Assembly: GCF_034440735.1 (NCBI RefSeq) | Contig: NZ_CP140099.1 | Location: 62,001-126,000 of the forward strand | DNA length: 64,000 nucleotides | Reading direction: 5' to 3' | DNA from: Deinococcus sp. AB2017081 | Lineage (GTDB): Bacteria; Deinococcota; Deinococci; Deinococcales; Deinococcaceae | In this document: positions 20,981 to 29,549 of the stretch, one piece after another | Layout: each line of letters opens with the position of its first letter | How positions within the stretch are numbered: the stretch's first letter is position 1 | Position numbers and translations under genes: made by a program | Notes under the pieces: model-generated | What the model saw: only the letters and a program-made list of their open reading frames with translations | Databases searched by the model: none | Told to the model about the DNA's origin: nothing

Positions 20981-21604
20981 ATGCGAAGCTTCATGTTGCC
21001 TATCGCGCTCTCAGCCGCCCTTCTGTGTCTGGCCAACGCCGCGACCATCCAGGTCGAACGTGGGGACACTCTGACGCGGCTGGCTGTGCGCCACGGCACG
21101 ACCGTCACGGCGCTCGTCCAGGCCAATCCCGAACTCCAGCCTGACCGTCTGCGTCCAGGGCAGACCCTCCAGCTGCCTGAGGCAGCGCCCAGCCGCACCG
21201 CAACGCGCCGCCGGGGAACGGCCGTGGTGCGCCCAGCCTCCATCCGGGTGCAGGCCACCCTGCCGGTGCAGGGGCGGCTAACCACCCCCGCGAGCGCCCT
21301 CCACACTGGCCTGGATCTGGCGGCACCGGCCGGCACCCCAATCCGCGCGGCGCTGTCCGGCACGGTACGGGAATCGCGCTTCGATGCCCGATATGGCTGG
21401 GGGTGGACCGTCGTCGTCGACCACGGCAACGGCACGTCCACGCGGTACAGCCACAACAGTGCCAATCTGGTGCGTCCGGGACAACAGGTTCGTGTCGGGC
21501 AGGTCATCGCGCGGGTGGGCAGTACCGGCAACAGCACCGGGCCACATGTGGACTTCCGGGTGTATCAGGCCGGCGTGCAGGTCAACCCCTATAGCATCTT
21601 CTGA
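20981..21604 (+). CDS. LysM-M23 peptidase (secreted), 207 aa
   Basis: A signal peptide (residues 1-20, ANA) leads into one LysM domain (TIQVERGDTLTRLAVRHG) and an M23 domain with LHTGLDLAAPAGTPI and GPHVDFRVY. The gene is a clear paralogue of the one at 1016-1789 but has lost one LysM unit. As there, the HxH motif reads HVD. It starts the second M23/lipoprotein sub-cluster and lies before lspA. Confidence 0.9.
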   Translation: MRSFMLPIALSAALLCLANAATIQVERGDTLTRLAVRHGTTVTALVQANPELQPDRLRPGQTLQLPEAAPSRTATRRRGTAVVRPASIRVQATLPVQGRLTTPASALHTGLDLAAPAGTPIRAALSGTVRESRFDARYGWGWTVVVDHGNGTSTRYSHNSANLVRPGQQVRVGQVIARVGSTGNSTGPHVDFRVYQAGVQVNPYSIF

Positions 21605-21660
21605 CTGCCGCCTGCCGTGTCCCGCCAGGCCAAAGTTAGGCTCTGTGATGGCATCTGTCC

Positions 21661-21689
21661 TGTGACATCTGAGCAGTTATGCATATAGA
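21661..21689 (+). promoter_or_regulatory. lspA promoter with ArsR-like operator
   Basis: TGTGAC (21661-21666) and TATAGA (21684-21689) are 17 bp apart; GTG follows 8 nt later. The stretch 21663-21689 matches the Zn/Cd-ATPase operator at 18 of 27 positions, including the block ATCTGAGCAG. Both sites overlap the core promoter, fitting repression by one regulator. Confidence 0.55.
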
Positions 21690-21697
21690 CTGTCGGG

Positions 21698-22249
21698 GTG
21701 TCACTTCTCGCCCGCCACCACCGGGCAGCCCTCCTGCTGCTGGGGCTGCTGCTGCTCGACCTGATGCTCAAGGCCTGGGCGGTGCGCACGCTGCCGGGCC
21801 TCGCTCCGCAGCCGCTCGTCCCCGGGGTGCTGGCCCTGGGCTACACCCTGAACACCGGCATGGCCTGGGGGTTGCTGGGCGGGCTGACCCTGCCACTGGC
21901 CGGACTGCGGCTGCTGGTGGGGGCGGGCATCCTGGCTGGGCTGCTGCTCGGCCGGGTGCCCCGGGGCCTCCAGGGGCCGCTCGCGCTGATCGCGGCAGGC
22001 GCCCTGGGCAACGCGGTGGACGGCCTGACCCGGGGCGCCGTCGTGGACTACCTCACCTCGCCGCTCCTCGACCGGCTGAGCGGGGTGCTCAGCGGCCGGC
22101 CCTTCCCGATTTTCAACCTCGCCGATGTGTTCGTCAGCGGCGGGGTGCTCTGGCTGCTGGTGCAGAGCGGTTGGTCAGCACGGCGCTCCCCCCGATCGGC
22201 GCTGCCCGCCGACCCTCTGCCCGGCCACCCCACCAAGGAGACCTCATGA
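21698..22249 (+). CDS. lspA: Lipoprotein signal peptidase (signal peptidase II), 183 aa
   Basis: LspA cuts the signal peptide from diacylglyceryl-prolipoprotein in the inner membrane. Four membrane helices are present. The catalytic aspartates are visible in GAVVDYLTSP and FNLADVFVSGG, and the NTGMAWGLL motif is conserved. It heads a tight run: lspA, DUF3105 lipoprotein, DUF305, CDF exporter, SCO1-like and ArsR. The GTG start follows its -10 by 8 nt. Confidence 0.95.
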   Translation: MSLLARHHRAALLLLGLLLLDLMLKAWAVRTLPGLAPQPLVPGVLALGYTLNTGMAWGLLGGLTLPLAGLRLLVGAGILAGLLLGRVPRGLQGPLALIAAGALGNAVDGLTRGAVVDYLTSPLLDRLSGVLSGRPFPIFNLADVFVSGGVLWLLVQSGWSARRSPRSALPADPLPGHPTKETS

Positions 22250-22743
22250 AACAGCTTGCCCTGATCGCCCTGTCTGCCGTGCTCGCGTCGTGTTCCAGCG
22301 GCAGTGAGCTCAAGGACGTCAAGAGCTTCAAGTTCGAGGGCGGCGCCCACCAGGCCGGCCGCGTGGCCTACGAGCAGACGCCCCCGGCTGGCGGCGCCCA
22401 CAACGGCGCGTGGCAGAATTGCGGAGTCTACGACCGCGCCCTGTACGACGAATACGCCGTGCACAGCATGGAGCACGGGGCTGTGTGGATCACCTACAAG
22501 GTGGGCACCCCGCCCGAGCAGATCCAGGCGCTCAAGACCCTGGTGAACGGGCGCACGTATACCCTGCTCTCGCCTCATGAGTCCCAGAGCGCACCCCTCG
22601 TGCTGACCGCCTGGAACAAGCAGCTGGAATTGCAGAGCGTGAGTGACAAGACGATCAGGGCTTTCTTGCAGGCGTACGAACAGGGCGGCGAGGCCCCGGA
22701 GATCGGGGCGTCGTGCAGCGGCGCGTACCAGGGTACCGTGTGA
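22246..22743 (+). CDS. DUF3105 family lipoprotein, 165 aa
   Basis: The signal peptide ends in a lipobox (VLASCSSG). The core AYEQTPPAGGAHNGAWQNCG and SMEHGAVWITY matches the copy at 3748-4251. The ATG overlaps the lspA stop in ATGA and has AAGGAG upstream. It is likely a surface or periplasmic lipoprotein matured by the adjacent LspA. A metal-related role is inferred from neighbours. Confidence 0.9.
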   Translation: MKQLALIALSAVLASCSSGSELKDVKSFKFEGGAHQAGRVAYEQTPPAGGAHNGAWQNCGVYDRALYDEYAVHSMEHGAVWITYKVGTPPEQIQALKTLVNGRTYTLLSPHESQSAPLVLTAWNKQLELQSVSDKTIRAFLQAYEQGGEAPEIGASCSGAYQGTV

Positions 22744-22744
22744 T

Positions 22745-23347
22745 ATGGCGGGGTTGACCTGGGCGGGTGCAGGACTGGGGACAGTGGCCGCTCTGGGAGC
22801 GCTCTGGGCCGCGGTGCCCCGGTCACCGGGCGAGGCCAGCCCGGAGGTGAGTTTCGCCCGCGACATGAGTGCCCACCACGCACAGGCGGTGGACATGAGC
22901 GTCATCCTGCTCAAACGCGCGGCTGACCCGGCCGTGAGGCTGCTCGCACAGGACATCCTGCTCACCCAGCAGGCGCAGATTGGGCAGATGGGCGGCTGGC
23001 TGATGGCCTGGGGGCGGCCCCTGAACGGTCGGGACGCCCCGATGGCCGGCATGTCCCCCGCGCAGATGGGGCTGGCGTCGGCTTCGGACGTGGCGCAACT
23101 CCAGGAACTGCCGGTCGGCACCGCCCAGACGCGCTACCTGACCCTGATGCGTCGGCATCACCAGGGGGGCGTGGCCATGGCGAGGTCGGCCCTGAAGACG
23201 GTGAAGCGGCCGGAAGTCCAGGCCTTCGCCCGGCGGGTCGTGAGTGCTCAGAACGCTGAAATCCAGGCCATCGACGCCCTGCTGGCCGCCCGAATGGCGA
23301 AGCAGGCCCCCGCTGTGCCCGAGATGGACGGCATGCCCCATGAGTGA
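22745..23347 (+). CDS. DUF305 family protein, 200 aa
   Basis: An N-terminal hydrophobic segment acts as signal or anchor. DUF305 motifs follow: RDMSAHHAQAVDMSV and LMRRHHQGGVAMA, with methionine-rich GRDAPMAGMSPAQM between them. The start ATG lies 1 nt after the previous stop; the end overlaps the CDF gene by 8 nt. Probably a periplasmic metal-binding protein. Confidence 0.88.
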   Translation: MAGLTWAGAGLGTVAALGALWAAVPRSPGEASPEVSFARDMSAHHAQAVDMSVILLKRAADPAVRLLAQDILLTQQAQIGQMGGWLMAWGRPLNGRDAPMAGMSPAQMGLASASDVAQLQELPVGTAQTRYLTLMRRHHQGGVAMARSALKTVKRPEVQAFARRVVSAQNAEIQAIDALLAARMAKQAPAVPEMDGMPHE

Positions 23348-24233
23348 GCACGCCCACAGCCACGGAGCAGGCGCCAGCACCCGGCAGCTGAGCGTGGCGC
23401 TGGCGCTGACCGGTACCTTCCTGATCGTCGAGGTCATTTACGGCTTCCTCTCCGGCAGCCTGGCGCTGCTTTCGGACGCCGGGCACATGCTCACCGACGC
23501 CCTGGCGCTGGCCCTCTCACTCTTTGCCATCCGCATCGGGCAGCGCGCGGCCGACCGACAGCGTACCTTCGGCTACCGCCGCGCCGAGATCCTGGCGGCA
23601 GCGGTGAACGCCGGGGTGCTGTTCGCGATCGGGATCTACATCTTGGTTGAGGCGTACCGGCGCTTTCAGGAGCCGGTCGAGGTGCAGACCACGCCGATGC
23701 TGATCGTGGCGGCGCTGGGATTGATCGTAAATCTCGTCAGCGCCCGCCTGCTGGTCGGGGGCAGCGAGTCCAGCCTGAACGTGAAGTCGGCCTATCTGGA
23801 GGTCATGGGCGACCTGCTGGGCTCGGTGGCGGTGATCGCCGGGGCGCTGCTCATCCGCTTCACGGGGCAGACCTGGATCGATCCGCTGCTGGGGGCCTTG
23901 ATCGGCCTGTGGGTGCTGCCGCGCACCTGGACATTGCTCAAGGCCAGCGTGAACGTGCTGATGCAGGGTGTCCCGGACGGCGTCGATCTGGACGTCCTGC
24001 GGGCAGATCTCGCGAGCCTGAGGGGGGTCTCCGAGGTTCACGACCTGCACGTCTGGAGCGTGACCAGCGGGGTACATTCGCTGACTGCCCACCTGGTGGT
24101 CTCCCAGCCGCCGCCCGACCTACTGGCACAGGTCAACTCAGTCGCTGAGCGGCACGGCATCGAGCACAGCACGGTACAGTTCGAGGGGCCGGACGCCCAC
24201 GCGGGCGACCACAGCGGGGCCCTGCATCCGTGA
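23340..24233 (+). CDS. CDF-family metal/proton antiporter (CzcD-like), 297 aa
   Basis: A His-containing N-terminus (SEHAHSHGAG) is followed by six membrane helices. Site A motifs are LLSDAGHMLTDA in helix 2 and YLEVMGDLLGS in helix 5 (ExxxD in place of HxxxD). The C-terminal cytoplasmic domain has VHDLHVWSVTSG. It exports Zn2+, Co2+ or Cd2+ in exchange for protons. It lies in the operon that also encodes an ArsR metal sensor. Confidence 0.93.
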   Translation: MSEHAHSHGAGASTRQLSVALALTGTFLIVEVIYGFLSGSLALLSDAGHMLTDALALALSLFAIRIGQRAADRQRTFGYRRAEILAAAVNAGVLFAIGIYILVEAYRRFQEPVEVQTTPMLIVAALGLIVNLVSARLLVGGSESSLNVKSAYLEVMGDLLGSVAVIAGALLIRFTGQTWIDPLLGALIGLWVLPRTWTLLKASVNVLMQGVPDGVDLDVLRADLASLRGVSEVHDLHVWSVTSGVHSLTAHLVVSQPPPDLLAQVNSVAERHGIEHSTVQFEGPDAHAGDHSGALHP

Positions 24234-24865
24234 CTGACTTGCCCCATCCGGCCCCCCGCTCCTGGCCCCGGTCGCTGCTGCTGGTTCTGGTGGGCGTGGG
24301 GGGGCTGGTGGCGACGCTCCTGTTTGCCCGCCTGAACACTCCGCAGGAGTTTTATGGCACCGCCTACCCGGCAGGCCGCGTGGCGCCCACACTCTCGGGC
24401 ACCGGGGAGGACGGCCGACCCCTGGCCCTGGGTGCTCTGAAGGGCAGCGCAGTGGCGGTCTTCTTCGGCTTTCTGCAGTGCCCCGCCATCTGCCCCACGA
24501 CGCTCGCGTCCCTCGAACGGGTGCGTCAGGCATTGCCGCCTGGACAGCGTGACCGTTTCCAGACCCTGCTGGTGTCGGTCGATCCGGCGCGGGACACGGT
24601 GCCGAAGCTGCGCGGGTACGTCCGCTTCTTCAGCCCCTCGGCCCGGGGGCTGATCATCCCCGAACCGCAGCTCCGGAAGACCGCCGCAGCCTGGGGCGTG
24701 GCCTACGAGTATACCGACGTCACCGGGCTGCAGGCATATCAGGTCAACCACACTACCGGGGTGTATCTCATCGACCCACAGGGGAAGCAGCGGGTGGTCT
24801 GGGACATCTCGCAGCTGACCAATACGGCCCGCATCGCGGCTGACGTGCAGACGGTACTGCGCTGA
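24230..24865 (+). CDS. SCO1/SenC family copper protein, 211 aa
   Basis: One N-terminal membrane anchor is followed by a thioredoxin fold. The CxxxC copper site is in FLQCPAICPTTL, and a conserved His follows near VNHTTGVYLID. SCO proteins deliver copper to the CuA site of cytochrome oxidase or act in copper/redox balance. The GTG start overlaps the CDF stop (GTGA). Confidence 0.92.
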   Translation: MTDLPHPAPRSWPRSLLLVLVGVGGLVATLLFARLNTPQEFYGTAYPAGRVAPTLSGTGEDGRPLALGALKGSAVAVFFGFLQCPAICPTTLASLERVRQALPPGQRDRFQTLLVSVDPARDTVPKLRGYVRFFSPSARGLIIPEPQLRKTAAAWGVAYEYTDVTGLQAYQVNHTTGVYLIDPQGKQRVVWDISQLTNTARIAADVQTVLR

Positions 24866-24900
24866 CCATGACCCTTCCATCTCCCCCGTACACTGATCGG

Positions 24901-25263
24901 ATGATAAGCAGTTCTCAAGGGGACATCTGCGAGGTGCGCTGCGTCCACCCGGAAGCCGTCCAGAAGGCTCGGCAGGCCCTTCCGGACGCCGGGTGTGTCG
25001 AGCAGGCGAGTGCCTTCCTGAAACTGGTCGGCGATCCCACCCGCCTGAGACTCCTGAGCGCGCTGAACACGGGGGAAATGTGTGTCTGCGATCTCTCGGC
25101 GGCGGTGGGCATCAGCGAGAGTGCGGTCAGCCATCAGCTCCGGTTGTTGCGTACCGGCCGGGTGGTGACCTTCCGCAAGGAGGGGCGGGTCGCGTACTAC
25201 CGCCTGCTCGACCACCACGTCACCACCCTGATCGACAATGCGCTGGAACACGCCCGCGAGTAG
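24901..25263 (+). CDS. ArsR/SmtB-type metal-sensing repressor (CadC-like), 120 aa
   Basis: A winged-helix fold with SESAVSHQLRLLRTGRVV as recognition helix. Metal-site residues are visible: N-terminal CEVRC, the CVCDL motif of CadC-type alpha-3 sites, and DHHVTTLIDNALEHARE, matching the alpha-5 site. It should release DNA on binding Zn2+, Cd2+ or Pb2+. The ATG at 24901 is preferred because TACACT (24889-24894) ends 6 nt upstream; a longer frame from 24868 is possible. The likely targets are the operators before the Zn/Cd-ATPase and lspA. Confidence 0.9.
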   Translation: MISSSQGDICEVRCVHPEAVQKARQALPDAGCVEQASAFLKLVGDPTRLRLLSALNTGEMCVCDLSAAVGISESAVSHQLRLLRTGRVVTFRKEGRVAYYRLLDHHVTTLIDNALEHARE

Positions 25264-25678
25264 GCGAGTGGTTGGGGCGCTGGCCCTGCTCGGGGCCGCG
25301 CTGATTGCCGGCCTCACGTTGGTCTGGGTGCAGGAAGGGCGCTGGAGATCTCCGCTGTACTGCATCTCCGCGCCGGGCACGCTCTGGAATGGGCTGGCCC
25401 CGTTGCCGCCGGCCTTCGAGCCGCGCTGTCCCCCGAGTCAGAGTTACCGCCGGGAGGTAAGGGCCGGTCAGAGCCGGGTCGAGCAGTACCGTGTGGCCGG
25501 CTGGCAGCCCCGCGCGGTCGCCGATCTGTTGAGATCCGCCGGCTACGTGCTGATCGAGGACGAGTTGCGCGGCGCCGATCACTACTCGGCGTTCCTGGGC
25601 AGCACCGTGCCGGCGGAACTGCACTACACCGCGGTGCGGGACGGCGACGACACGCTCATCACCGTCAGCGGCCCGTAA
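25238..25678 (+). CDS. Membrane-anchored hypothetical protein, 146 aa
   Basis: One hydrophobic segment near the start (VVGALALLGAALIAGLTLVWV) suggests an anchor or signal. The rest is a small domain of unknown type with two cysteines. It overlaps the ArsR gene by 26 nt if the ATG is used; an in-frame GTG at 25268 would avoid the overlap. No family recognised. Confidence 0.6.
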   Translation: MRWNTPASRRVVGALALLGAALIAGLTLVWVQEGRWRSPLYCISAPGTLWNGLAPLPPAFEPRCPPSQSYRREVRAGQSRVEQYRVAGWQPRAVADLLRSAGYVLIEDELRGADHYSAFLGSTVPAELHYTAVRDGDDTLITVSGP

Positions 25679-25732
25679 GGTGCAGTCGTGGAGAACGTGG
25701 CAGCCAGCTCACTTCCAGGCGTGAACCAACGC

Positions 25733-26266
25733 TCAGAAGATGCGCTGGAGGCTGCGCAGCAACTGATCTTCCGTGAGCTGCCCCTGGCGGACATTCCGGA
25801 TGACCCCGTCCCGGTCGATAAAGACCGTGGTCGGCAACGTCCGCACCTGAAACCGGCGGGCGACGGCCTGACCGGGATCAGGGCCGGTCAGCAGACTGAA
25901 GGTGAACCCGGCGTCGTAACGGCGCACGGCCTCCAGGCTGGCCCGCTCGTGCAGGCTAACCACCACCAGCCCGTGACTCACGTACTCGAACTGATAGCCC
26001 CGCAGCAGGCGGTCGTTCTCCACGCACGCGGCGCAGCTCACGTCTCCGAAGAGCACGATGACCGCCTGGCCCCGCAGCGCGGCGAGACTCACCGCCGCCC
26101 CGCTCAGATCGGTGATGCGAAATTCCGGCGCCATGGGCCTGAATGGGGGGCCGCCCGCCTGTGCGGGCCAGCCCACAGTCACCACGCTCAGGGCCAGCCC
26201 CATCAGGAGGCGCCTCATGGGCAGCCGGCTGGGGTCAGGCCATCTTGATGAATGGGCAGTGGTCAT
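25733..26266 (-). CDS. Secreted thioredoxin-like protein, 177 aa
   Basis: A signal peptide (core LLMGLALSVVTVGWPAQA) leads into a thioredoxin/redoxin fold. The redox pair is in LFGDVSCAACVEND (CxxC) and the cis-Pro loop is VRTLPTTVFIDRDG. The ATG at 26266 is chosen because TAGGCT ends 7 nt upstream; a second ATG at 26218 would give a shorter signal peptide. It is divergent from the second ArsR gene. It likely reduces or oxidises periplasmic thiols. Confidence 0.8.
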   Translation of the reverse strand: MTTAHSSRWPDPSRLPMRRLLMGLALSVVTVGWPAQAGGPPFRPMAPEFRITDLSGAAVSLAALRGQAVIVLFGDVSCAACVENDRLLRGYQFEYVSHGLVVVSLHERASLEAVRRYDAGFTFSLLTGPDPGQAVARRFQVRTLPTTVFIDRDGVIRNVRQGQLTEDQLLRSLQRIF

Positions 26267-26372
26267 TGAGCGCAGCCTACTCGTGAGCTGTGAGGACGCG
26301 TCAACACCCTGTCGCCCCCTCGTTCCCGACGACAGGATGAGCTCCGGCCTGAAGCCATTCTTAATGTCGGAT

Positions 26373-26396
26373 ATCCGAATAAACGGATGATAGGGT
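26373..26396 (+). promoter_or_regulatory. Operator-like palindrome and -10 of the second ArsR gene
   Basis: ATCCG-N6-CGGAT (26373-26388) is followed at once by TAGGGT (26391-26396), and the ATG begins 5 nt later. The palindrome covers the promoter, so autoregulation is likely. It differs from the ATCTGAGCAG operator, implying separate specificity. Confidence 0.5.
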
Positions 26397-26401
26397 GAGC
26401 C

Positions 26402-26764
26402 ATGCACAACCATGCCCTTGCGCCACAGCCGCACCCCGACGACCTCTCACGGGTGTGCGCCGTCTTCACGGCGCTGTCCGAACCGGTGCGATTGCGGGTC
26501 GTGAATCTGTTGAGTGGCGGGGAGCAGAGTGTGACGCAGCTGGTCGAGGCCCTTGAGCTGCCGCAGAGCACCGTCAGTCGCCACCTCGCCCTCCTCCGCA
26601 CGACCCGGCTGGTCACGGCCCGCCGGGAGGCCACCCGTGTGTACTACCGGCTGACCGACGCTCACCTCGTCTCGCTGACCCGCGAGGCCTTCAGTCACGC
26701 CCAACACGAGCGGCTCGGCCTGCCCGACCATCCGGCTGACCTGCCCTCCAGGGCGCGTCGATGA
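26402..26764 (+). CDS. ArsR-family transcriptional regulator, 120 aa
   Basis: The winged-helix fold is clear (FTALSEPVRLRVVNLLSGGE, then STVSRHLALLRTTRLV). The CadC-type cysteines are absent, so metal sensing is uncertain; only histidines at the N-terminus and near the C-terminus are available. It overlaps the MFS gene by 4 nt (ATGA) and probably controls it. Confidence 0.88.
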   Translation: MHNHALAPQPHPDDLSRVCAVFTALSEPVRLRVVNLLSGGEQSVTQLVEALELPQSTVSRHLALLRTTRLVTARREATRVYYRLTDAHLVSLTREAFSHAQHERLGLPDHPADLPSRARR

Positions 26765-27978
26765 ACGCCCTGGCACTGTTCGCCTCGCTGCGCAACCCGC
26801 GCTTCGCCCGGCTGTATGCGGCGCAGACCATCAGCCAGATCGGCGACGCGCTGACCTGGGTCGGCCTGGCGCTGCTCGCCGCTCAGCTCGCCGGCCCTGG
26901 GCAGGCGCCCGCCGTACTGGCCATCGCCCTGACGATCCGGGTCACGGCTTTCGTGCTGCTCAGCCCGCTGGCCGGCGTCCTGGCCGACCGGGTCGACCGC
27001 CGCATGGTGCTGATGCTCTGCGACTTCGGCCGGATGGCGGTGCTGGGAGTCATGTTCTTCGTCACCCAGGTCTGGCAGATCTACATCCTGATGTTCGTGC
27101 TCAACGCCCTCACGGCCTTCTTCACCCCCACCAATCAGGCCACCGTCCCACTGGTCGTGGGCCGCGAGGAGGCCCGGCCCGCGTTCGCGCTGTCGAGCGC
27201 GACCACCGAGCTGCTGGGCATCGTGGGGCCGGGCCTGGCAGGGCTGCTCGCAGCCTGGCTTGGCACGCGCTCACTGTTCGCCGTGGACGCCGTGAGCTTC
27301 CTGCTCTCGGGCCTCCTGATCCTGACCCTGCCGGCGTTGCGGGCGAAGCAGGAGGGCGGCGCGCCGGAGCGCAGCACCCGGGCGGATCTGCGCGACGGCA
27401 CGGCCCGGCTGTGGCGCGATCCCCCGGTGCGCTTCGCGCTGCTGATGGAACTGGTGGCGGCTCTGACCGGTGCCCTGATCCTGACCGTGACCATCTCACG
27501 GATCGAGAGCGGTCTGGGCCTGGGGGAAGCCCAGTACGGCTGGGTGATGGCCGCCTATGGCCTGGGTGCGGCCGCCGCCTCGCTGGCCGTGGGCGCGGCA
27601 GGCCGGCGCGTCCCGCTCACCCGCTTCATCGCTCTGGGCGCGCTGGTGACCAGTCTGGCGATCCTGCCCGGGAACCTCGTGCCGCTGGGCGGCCTGATGG
27701 CCTGCTGGCTGCTGGCGGGCATGGGCCAGAACTGGGTCAACCTGCCCACCGAGACGCTGCTGGCCGAGCGCACTGAAGAGGCTGCGCAGGGCCGGGTGTA
27801 CGGCGCGCACTTCGCGTGGAGTCACCTGTGGTGGGCGGTGGCGTACCCGGTGGCGGGCTTCCTGGGCACCCGGTTTCCGGATCAGGCCTTCGGGGTTGGT
27901 GGTGCGCTCGCGCTGGCGCTGCTCTCAGGCGTGTGGCTGGCCCATCGCCGGATTGGCCACATGGTGCCGGCATCGTGA
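26761..27978 (+). CDS. MFS transporter (drug or metal exporter type), 405 aa
   Basis: Twelve membrane helices and the MFS loop motif LADRVDRRMVLML between helices 2 and 3 are visible. The sequence resembles the EntS/multidrug branch. It would export a small molecule by proton antiport. It is co-transcribed with the ArsR regulator upstream and ends the metal/envelope island. Confidence 0.9.
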   Translation: MNALALFASLRNPRFARLYAAQTISQIGDALTWVGLALLAAQLAGPGQAPAVLAIALTIRVTAFVLLSPLAGVLADRVDRRMVLMLCDFGRMAVLGVMFFVTQVWQIYILMFVLNALTAFFTPTNQATVPLVVGREEARPAFALSSATTELLGIVGPGLAGLLAAWLGTRSLFAVDAVSFLLSGLLILTLPALRAKQEGGAPERSTRADLRDGTARLWRDPPVRFALLMELVAALTGALILTVTISRIESGLGLGEAQYGWVMAAYGLGAAAASLAVGAAGRRVPLTRFIALGALVTSLAILPGNLVPLGGLMACWLLAGMGQNWVNLPTETLLAERTEEAAQGRVYGAHFAWSHLWWAVAYPVAGFLGTRFPDQAFGVGGALALALLSGVWLAHRRIGHMVPAS

Positions 27979-28184
27979 CGGGGCGAAGTCTGACACCCGT
28001 AAGGCCATGCCAGAGGAGGATCGTGCCGTGAACCGCCGAGCACGAGTGGTGCGCTCAAGGGCGACGGTTCGGGGTCGCCAGGGAAGGGCACCGGGTTTCA
28101 CGCTCGAGCCCGTGAATCCCAGTGGGAGGACACGCTCCTGGGCTGGAGGTGTGCCCAGTTCGCCGGCCCCATGGTGCCCTTGGC

Positions 28185-29390
28185 TCAGCCGACGCTGATC
28201 TCGGCGTCCTGCAACTCATCTTCAAAGGAAGGTGAATCGGCCTGACGTTTGAATTCCTGCAGAAGCTCGGTGAACCTGCTCACCGTCATTTCGAGGCACG
28301 AGGCCGCCTGAGCCGGTGAGAGGGTCTGTGCGGCGTGGGCCGTGAGCACCAGATTGACGAAGAGGTCGGGCAATCCCTGTGGGCGCTCGAGCTTGGGGGC
28401 ATACGCCCATTCCCAGCGCTGCACGGCGTAGCCCAGCTGCTCCGCCTCGCGCACGGGGCGCACCGCCCGCAGATCCTCAAAGTGGGCTCCCCTCAGGATG
28501 CCCAGCTTCCGGAGCCGGACGAGCATCGCCGCGTAACTGACCTTGAAGTGCCGCTGGAGGGCGATCACGTCCGCGACTCCGACCTGCTCGTCGCGGGGGC
28601 CGCGTTTGGAGAGGAACAGCTTGATGCCGGCCGCCGGCATCAGAAACGCCGACGCGAAGTCATTGGCCAGTTGCTCATCGGCCGTCGTGTCGAGTTTGCG
28701 GGACACAAACAGGCCGCCGACATCGGTCTGCAGGTGGTAGAGGAGGTGGGCGAGTTCATGCGCAGCTGTGAACACCTGGCGCGGCGGCGTGTCGGAGGCG
28801 TTAACGAAGACGACCGGGCCAAGGCCGGGATGGTTCACGCTTGCTCCGGAGAGCTGGGACGCCGATACGGCGCGGCGGTACACGGCGACGCCGTGATCCT
28901 CCAGATGGTCGAACAGTTCGCTGCCGATGGGCGCGACTCCGCCCAGGTTCCAGGCGTGCCGCAGTTCGTCGGCGTCGGCCTCCACCGCGTAGCGCCGCGT
29001 GCGTGAGGTGCCGGGCTCCAGGTCGAGCAGATTCGCCTTCGGCCGGGCCGCTCCGGCGCTGGACAGCAGCTGGGCGAAGTGCTCGCAAAACTGTTGAAAG
29101 CCCTCGATGGCCGCCGCCTCGCCCGCCGTCAACGCTCCCTGCTCGACTCCCCGGAAGCGAATCTCCGTCGCTGCGTTGGGGACAGACACGGGCAGCAGGT
29201 TCACGATGGCAGTGCGGTAGACCTGAGCGAGCTGCAGCAGCATCGTCGCGTCGACCGGCCGCTCCCCCCGCTCCATGCCCGCCAGCCGGGCACGGTCGAT
29301 GCCGAGGGCCTTGGCCGCCTCGCTCTGATTGAGCCCGGCGTGTTCCCGCGCTGCCGTGACCCGTCCGGCAATCAGTTCGCGGAGATCCAT
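28185..29390 (-). CDS. HTH-XRE plus ImmA/IrrE metallopeptidase regulator, 401 aa
   Basis: An N-terminal XRE helix-turn-helix (REHAGLNQSEAAKALGIDRA) is followed by an ImmA/IrrE domain with the zinc motif HELAH (TAAHELAHLLYHL) and a downstream LANDFASAFLMP segment. Proteins of this design often cleave or act as repressors of mobile or defence genes when triggered. The ATG at 29390 has GGAG upstream. It is divergent from the ubiquitin-like operon, with a palindrome between, so control of that operon is likely. Confidence 0.88.
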   Translation of the reverse strand: MDLRELIAGRVTAAREHAGLNQSEAAKALGIDRARLAGMERGERPVDATMLLQLAQVYRTAIVNLLPVSVPNAATEIRFRGVEQGALTAGEAAAIEGFQQFCEHFAQLLSSAGAARPKANLLDLEPGTSRTRRYAVEADADELRHAWNLGGVAPIGSELFDHLEDHGVAVYRRAVSASQLSGASVNHPGLGPVVFVNASDTPPRQVFTAAHELAHLLYHLQTDVGGLFVSRKLDTTADEQLANDFASAFLMPAAGIKLFLSKRGPRDEQVGVADVIALQRHFKVSYAAMLVRLRKLGILRGAHFEDLRAVRPVREAEQLGYAVQRWEWAYAPKLERPQGLPDLFVNLVLTAHAAQTLSPAQAASCLEMTVSRFTELLQEFKRQADSPSFEDELQDAEISVG

Positions 29391-29436
29391 TCGCCCCACA
29401 CTCCGCGAGAAGTACCAGATGTTGTATGCAATCTAA

Positions 29437-29467
29437 AAGACTGTACCAAGTATAGTATTCCAGTCTT
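29437..29467. promoter_or_regulatory. Palindromic operator between the IrrE-type gene and the ubiquitin-like operon
   Basis: AAGACTG and CAGTCTT form arms 17 bp apart in an AT-rich gap between divergent genes. The right arm overlaps the -35 of the operon promoter. A dimeric XRE repressor binding here could shut off the operon. Binding is inferred. Confidence 0.5.
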
Positions 29468-29495
29468 GCTTTTAACCATGTCAAGAGTGTAGCAT
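29466..29495 (+). promoter_or_regulatory. Promoter of the ubiquitin-like operon
   Basis: TTGCTT (29466-29471) and TAGCAT (29490-29495) are 18 bp apart in locally AT-rich DNA. Unlike the island's leaderless genes, the first gene lies ~50 nt downstream with its own Shine-Dalgarno. Confidence 0.45.
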
Positions 29496-29549
29496 TTTTG
29501 AACGAAGCGCAGGTGAGCGCCCCGCCGGGGCACTGCGCGTGAGGTGACC

